Below, piece by piece: positions 5,792-8,468 of a stretch of 8,468 nucleotides of DNA. The stretch is from Phenylobacterium sp. CCH9-H3 (GTDB taxonomy: Bacteria > Pseudomonadota > Alphaproteobacteria > Caulobacterales > Caulobacteraceae), in the NCBI RefSeq assembly GCF_001557235.1, contig NZ_LSJI01000098.1, positions 1 through 8,468 of the forward strand, in the 5' to 3' direction. A program made the position numbers and the translations under genes. The first letter of the stretch is position 1, and each line of letters opens with the position of its first letter. The notes beneath the pieces are model-generated. The model did no database searches. It was not told the origin of the DNA and saw only the letters and a list, made by a program, of their open reading frames with translations.

Positions 5792-6364
5792 ATGCGGATC
5801 CTGAACACGAAGACCTTCGGCGGCGGCATGGCCGCGGCGATCCTGGCCGGAGCCCTGACGCTGGGCGGCGCTTCGAGCGCAAGCGCCGGCGTCACCGGCT
5901 GCTCGGCGCCGGGCGGCAAGCAGGAGGCCGGCGCGGTGATCGGCGCACTGGTCGGCGGCGTGATCGGCAACAAGGTCGGCGGGCGTCACGCCACCGGTGA
6001 GACGGTCGCGGGCGCCGCCGTGGGCGCGGCGGCCGGCTCGGCTATCGGTTGCGAGGCTCAGAAAAGCCGCGCGCAGAACGCCGGCACCTACGTGCAGAAC
6101 GGCTACCGCCTCCAGCGCGATATCTCGCCGGCGGCCTACAGCAGGATCGGAGAGGTCTTCGTCGCGGAAAGCGGAGTCAACCTTCGCTCGGCGCCCACCA
6201 CGAATTCGGCCCGCGTCGGGCGACTGCAGCGCGGTGAGCGGTTCCAGGCCCTCGCCGAAGTACGAGGCAGCGACTGGATCCTCGTCGGCCACGATGGCGT
6301 GGGGGTCGGCTATGTCCGCGGAGACTTTGTCCGCCCGACGGGCCACCGCTACGCTGGCCGCTAG
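5792..6364 (+). CDS. Secreted glycine-zipper / bacterial SH3 domain protein
   Basis: The product has 190 residues from ATG 5792, with GGAG at 5780-5783 eight bases upstream. Residues 1-32 look like a Sec signal peptide (short basic start, hydrophobic 13-26, cleavage after SSASA). A glycine-zipper segment follows at about 45-86 with the repeats 'AGAVIGALVGGVIGNKVGG' and 'AGAAVGAAAGSAIG', as in SlyB/Rick_17kDa-type envelope proteins. Residues 121-183 form an SH3b domain ('SGVNLRSAPTTNSARVGRL', 'DWILVGHDGVGVGYVRGDFV'), a fold often used to bind peptidoglycan. Cys37 and Cys87 flank the zipper and could form a disulfide; there is no lipobox. I infer a periplasmic, wall-associated protein whose zipper inserts in or oligomerises at a membrane. 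It lies 93 bases after the channel gene; I saw no convincing promoter between them, so it may belong to that transcript. A strong terminator follows. Confidence 0.85.
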   Translation: MRILNTKTFGGGMAAAILAGALTLGGASSASAGVTGCSAPGGKQEAGAVIGALVGGVIGNKVGGRHATGETVAGAAVGAAAGSAIGCEAQKSRAQNAGTYVQNGYRLQRDISPAAYSRIGEVFVAESGVNLRSAPTTNSARVGRLQRGERFQALAEVRGSDWILVGHDGVGVGYVRGDFVRPTGHRYAGR

Positions 6365-6384
6365 AGCCGTAGTTCCGCGAATGA

Positions 6385-6417
6385 CGCCCGGCGCCGAGTC
6401 GCGCCGGGCGTTTTTTT
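6385..6417 (+). terminator. Rho-independent terminator
   Basis: CGCCCGGCGC (6385-6394) and GCGCCGGGCG (6401-6410) form a perfect 10-bp stem over a 6-base loop, followed directly by seven Ts (6411-6417). The stem begins 20 bases after the SH3b gene's stop. It is the only classic intrinsic terminator in the window and separates the murA-to-SH3b stretch from the UPF0262 group. Confidence 0.95.
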
Positions 6418-6448
6418 ACGTCCTGCGGGCGCTCTTCGCTGCTGCGGG

Positions 6449-6476
6449 ATGACGACAGCCCCCGGTTTGCAATAAA
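6449..6476 (+). promoter_or_regulatory. Candidate promoter of the UPF0262 gene
   Basis: ATGACG (6449-6454) and AATAAA (6471-6476) lie 16 bases apart, matching 5 of 6 and 4 of 6 of the sigma-70 hexamers. A promoter is expected here because a strong terminator ends 32 bases upstream. Transcription would start about 10 bases before the ATG at 6493. The match is moderate. Confidence 0.35.
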
Positions 6477-6492
6477 GCTCGGCGGCGAACCC

Positions 6493-6972
6493 ATGGCCGA
6501 CGACCCAAAGAAGATCCACCGGCTGCAGTCCGTCGAGCTTGACGAAGAGTCGCTCGCGGCCGTTTCTCGCGACCAGGAACAGGAACGGCAGATCGCGATC
6601 TTCGACCTGCTGGAGGACAACTTCTTCTTTCCGGAGGGGGCCGACGGCGGGCCTTACGACCTGCACATGGGCCTGCTGGAGAACAGGCTGGTGCTGGACG
6701 TGCGCGGGCCCGCGTACGAGCGCCGTCACATCCTGTCGCTCTCGCCGTTTCGAACGCTGATCAAAGACTATTTCATGATCTGCGACAGCTATTACCAAGC
6801 CATCCGCAGCTCCACGCCTCAACAGATCGAGGCCTTGGACATGGGTCGTCGCGGGCTCCACAACGAAGCCTCCGAACTGCTTCAGGCGCGGCTGGCCGGA
6901 AAGATCGAAACCGATCTGGATACCGCACGCCGCCTCTTCACGTTGATCTGCGCACTGCACTGGCGGGGCTGA
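6493..6972 (+). CDS. UPF0262 family protein
   Basis: The product is 159 residues from ATG 6493 to TGA 6970-6972, close to full length for UPF0262. Characteristic segments are '[19 protein letters not shown]' (about 31-49), '[20 protein letters not shown]' (53-72) and '[24 protein letters not shown]' (82-105), then a helical C-terminus ('[42 protein letters not shown]'). It is acidic overall and has no signal or membrane segment. UPF0262 proteins are alphaproteobacterial and uncharacterised. The phosphatase-like gene begins six bases after its stop, an arrangement I know from related genomes, which suggests the two products work together; this is inference. The Shine-Dalgarno is weak and the leader short. 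Confidence 0.92.
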   Translation: MADDPKKIHRLQSVELDEESLAAVSRDQEQERQIAIFDLLEDNFFFPEGADGGPYDLHMGLLENRLVLDVRGPAYERRHILSLSPFRTLIKDYFMICDSYYQAIRSSTPQQIEALDMGRRGLHNEASELLQARLAGKIETDLDTARRLFTLICALHWRG

Positions 6973-6978
6973 CGCCGG

Positions 6979-7446
6979 ATGGCCCGCGACCCCGGGAAGC
7001 GGCTGCCCGATGCGGTCCTCTTCTGTTGCAATTTCAACCAGGTGCGATCCCCGATGGCCGAGGCGCTGATGAAGCACCTGATCGGCACCCGAATTTTCGT
7101 CGACAGCTGCGGTCTCAGGCGCGCCAGGTTCGACCCGGACGTGGATGACATCGAGGTCGATCCGCTAGCCGCCCAGGTCATGAAGGAACTGGGCGTCGAT
7201 CTCACCCGCCACCGCTGCAAGACGTTCGCGGAACTGGAGGACGATTCGTTCGACCTCGTCATCTCGCTGACCCCAGAGGCCCAGCACCGGGCCGTGGAAC
7301 TTGCCCGCGGGCGGTCCGCGGAGATTGAGTACTGGCCCACCTTGGATCCGACGCTGGCGGAGGGGTCCCGCGAGCACCGGCTGGAGGCCTACCGCCAGGT
7401 TCGCGACGGCCTGGCGGAACGCATCGTCAATCGCTTCGGTGGCTGA
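6979..7446 (+). CDS. Low-molecular-weight phosphatase / arsenate reductase-fold protein
   Basis: The product has 155 residues from ATG 6979. The nucleophile loop is 'CNFNQVRSPMAEAL': Cys17-x5-Arg23-Ser24, the signature of low-molecular-weight protein tyrosine phosphatases and thioredoxin-type ArsC. A general-acid candidate, Asp123-Pro124, lies in 'YWPTLDPTLAEG'. Between them are 'LGVDLTRHRCKTFAEL' (71-86) and 'FDLVISLTPEAQH' (91-103), typical of the fold. The neighbouring Cys16 and the loop-distal Cys44 and Cys80 could take part in redox chemistry, but the loop differs from classic ArsC (CTGNSCRS) in lacking a Cys inside it. No ars genes are nearby, so arsenate reduction is unlikely; a phosphatase role is more plausible, substrate unknown. 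Six bases separate it from the UPF0262 gene, indicating one operon. Confidence 0.88.
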   Translation: MARDPGKRLPDAVLFCCNFNQVRSPMAEALMKHLIGTRIFVDSCGLRRARFDPDVDDIEVDPLAAQVMKELGVDLTRHRCKTFAELEDDSFDLVISLTPEAQHRAVELARGRSAEIEYWPTLDPTLAEGSREHRLEAYRQVRDGLAERIVNRFGG

Positions 7447-7457
7447 TCGGCGCCCCA

Positions 7458-7487
7458 TCGACCTTCTCGGCGGCGGCGCGCTATAGT
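7458..7487 (+). promoter_or_regulatory. Putative infA promoter
   Basis: TCGACC (7458-7463) and TATAGT (7482-7487) lie 18 bases apart. The -10 matches the sigma-70 hexamer at 5 of 6 and its upstream bases form GCTATA as in the Caulobacter consensus; the -35 is weaker (4 of 6). Transcription would start near 7493-7495, giving a leader of about 73 bases for infA. Confidence 0.45.
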
Positions 7488-7502
7488 CACCTATGCAGAA
7501 TG

Positions 7503-7529
7503 CGGCTCGCGGCCAGACGGCGCGAGCCG
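7503..7529 (+). promoter_or_regulatory. infA leader hairpin
   Basis: CGGCTCGCG (7503-7511) pairs perfectly with CGCGAGCCG (7521-7529) over a 9-base loop, 38 bases before the infA ATG. It lacks a U-tract, so it is not an intrinsic terminator for the phosphatase gene. A stable stem near the 5' end of the mRNA could stabilise it or control translation. Confidence 0.5.
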
Positions 7530-7566
7530 TCGTCGTATGGAAGGCGTCGGGATCTAAGAGAGCTGC

Positions 7567-7785
7567 ATGGCGAAAGAAGAGCTGCTTGAGTTTCCGGGAA
7601 CGGTAAGCGAGGTGCTGCCGAACGCGACCTTCCGGGTGAAACTCGAGAACGACCATGAGATCATCGCCCACACTGCCGGTAAGATGCGCAAGAATCGCAT
7701 CCGGGTGTCGGCCGGCGACAAGGTCCTGGTGGAGATGACTCCCTACGACCTGACGAAGGGCCGCATCACCTTCCGTATCCGCTAG
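7567..7785 (+). CDS. infA: Translation initiation factor IF-1
   Basis: IF-1 binds the ribosomal A site on the 30S subunit and works with IF-2 and IF-3 in initiation. The 72-residue length is exact for the family. The S1/OB fold is visible throughout: '[40 protein letters not shown]' and '[23 protein letters not shown]'. ATG 7567 is fixed by the conserved N-terminus MAKEE; the Shine-Dalgarno is modest (AAGAGAG, 7556-7562). The gene lies 120 bases after the phosphatase gene behind its own likely promoter and a leader hairpin, and 18 bases before maf, with which it is probably co-transcribed. Confidence 0.98.
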   Translation: MAKEELLEFPGTVSEVLPNATFRVKLENDHEIIAHTAGKMRKNRIRVSAGDKVLVEMTPYDLTKGRITFRIR

Positions 7786-7803
7786 CTAACCTGAGGCGCC
7801 GCC

Positions 7804-8388
7804 TTGACTGCTGAGCCGCGCCTAGTCCTGGCTTCCGCGAGCCCCCGTCGTCTGGATCTGCTGCGGCAGATCGGCCTCGTCCCGGACGCCGTCGAGGCCG
7901 CCGATCTCGACGAAACGCCGGGGCCTGACGAGACACCGCGCCGGTTAGCGATGCGCCTCGCCGTCGCCAAGGCTGCTCATGTCGCCGCCCGCCGGCCCGA
8001 GGCTCACGTCCTTGCGGCGGACACGGTGGTCGCGGTGGGCCGTCGTGTCCTGCCCAAGGCCGAGGACGACGACGAGGTTCGCCGCTGCCTCGAATTGCTG
8101 TCCGGCCGCGCCCACAAGGTGCTCACCGGCATCGCCGTGGCGGCGCCGGGCGGCCGCACCAGCGCGCGTCTCGTGGAGAGCCGCGTCCATTTCAAGCGCC
8201 TGACCGACGCCGAGGTCGAAGCTTATCTCGCGTGCGGGGAGGGTGTGGGGAAGGCTGGCGGCTACGCGATCCAGGGCCGGGCGGGGGCGCTGATCATCTC
8301 GCTACAGGGTTCGTACTCCGGCGTCGTGGGCCTGCCGCTGTACGAGACCGCCAATCTGCTCACCGGCCTTGGATTTCGCAGGACATGA
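7804..8388 (+). CDS. maf: Maf family nucleoside triphosphate pyrophosphatase
   Basis: Maf proteins hydrolyse non-canonical or excess nucleoside triphosphates to monophosphates and have been linked to septum inhibition. The 194 residues carry the family motifs: 'LVLASASPRRLDLL' (7-20), 'VLAADTVVAVGRRVLPKA' with catalytic Asp73 (69-86), 'LLSGRAHKVLTG' (98-109) and 'GKAGGYAIQGRAG' through 'GSYSGVVGLPLYE' (149-181). The last motif places it in the YhdE-like branch, usually dTTP/UTP-preferring. The start is TTG 7804, giving MTAEPRLVLAS; GAGG lies just upstream (7793-7796) and no ATG or GTG fits. Residues 147-148 are Gly-Val where relatives I recall have Trp plus another residue before GKAGG; the catalytic set is intact. 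The stop overlaps the next gene's start as ATGA. Confidence 0.95.
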   Translation: MTAEPRLVLASASPRRLDLLRQIGLVPDAVEAADLDETPGPDETPRRLAMRLAVAKAAHVAARRPEAHVLAADTVVAVGRRVLPKAEDDDEVRRCLELLSGRAHKVLTGIAVAAPGGRTSARLVESRVHFKRLTDAEVEAYLACGEGVGKAGGYAIQGRAGALIISLQGSYSGVVGLPLYETANLLTGLGFRRT

Positions 8389-8468
8389 GCGAGCGCCGGA
8401 CCTTTCTCGACCGCGGCATCGGAGAGACCCGTGGCGTGGTCACCCTCGACGGCCGGCCGGAGCGGCTC
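8385..8468 (+). CDS. RNase E/G family ribonuclease, N-terminus (partial)
   Basis: ATG 8385 overlaps the maf stop (ATGA) and opens a frame of 28 codons to the window edge, beginning MSERRTFLDRGIGETRGVV and continuing to 'LDGRPERL'. In alphaproteobacteria the gene after maf is commonly a short RNase G-like protein, and these residues agree with the N-termini I recall for it. Only the N-terminal part is visible; the S1 domain and catalytic aspartates are outside. The four-base overlap indicates translational coupling with maf. The assignment rests on context plus a short match. Confidence 0.75.
   Translation, partial: MSERRTFLDRGIGETRGVVTLDGRPERL

Noticed and set aside
5342..6346. A 334-codon minus-strand frame across the channel and SH3b genes
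   Set aside because: It spans two convincing plus-strand genes and the gap between them, and encodes low-complexity Arg/Ala/Asp-rich sequence without a domain.
6979..7446. Arsenic resistance gene
   Set aside because: The fold includes ArsC-type arsenate reductases, but the active-site loop differs and no arsenic transporter or ArsR regulator is present.

Overview
This is a high-GC (about two-thirds G+C) alphaproteobacterial chromosomal segment, most likely from the Caulobacterales (Caulobacter/Phenylobacterium-like). That placement is an inference. It rests on the gene order murA - DUF2948 - hisD ... UPF0262 - low-molecular-weight phosphatase - infA - maf - RNase E/G, on the protein signatures, and on a tRNA promoter that fits the Caulobacter housekeeping consensus (TTGACG-type -35, GCTANAWC-type -10). 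I see no CRISPR, transposon, phage or plasmid gene, and no recognisable defence or secondary-metabolite system. Most of the window is ordinary core genome, and I do not claim a new system.

Layout. (1) 1-275: the C-terminus of a TonB-family energy transducer, cut by the window edge. (2) 424-786: a small protein with a DUF2188-like core, preceded by a strong leader hairpin. (3) 787-1127: a convergent region with three perfect hairpins, then tRNA-Thr(GGT) on the minus strand with its own promoter. (4) 1186-1332: a 48-residue basic conserved-looking protein. (5) 1422-4472: murA (peptidoglycan precursor synthesis, TTG start), a DUF2948 protein and hisD (last steps of histidine synthesis), all plus strand and closely spaced. 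(6) 4472-6364: an MscS-type mechanosensitive channel whose GTG start overlaps the hisD stop by one base, then a secreted glycine-zipper/SH3b envelope protein, closed by a textbook rho-independent terminator at 6385-6417. (7) 6493-7446: a UPF0262 protein and a low-molecular-weight phosphatase/arsenate-reductase-fold protein six bases apart. (8) 7567-8468: infA behind a hairpin-containing leader and its own putative promoter, maf (TTG start), and the first 28 codons of an RNase E/G-family ribonuclease overlapping maf by ATGA.

How the genes fit together. Blocks 5, 7 and 8 look like a housekeeping cluster combining cell wall precursor synthesis, amino acid synthesis, translation initiation, nucleotide-pool/septation control and RNA processing. 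The MscS and SH3b genes sit inside it and both concern the envelope: one relieves turgor across the inner membrane, the other is periplasmic with a likely wall-binding domain. The more interesting signals are regulatory. They are a palindrome bracketing the -10 of the presumed murA promoter, a hairpin covering the hisD ribosome-binding region, the infA leader with a possible leaderless upstream ORF, the hairpin abutting the tRNA CCA end, and the hairpin cluster beside it.
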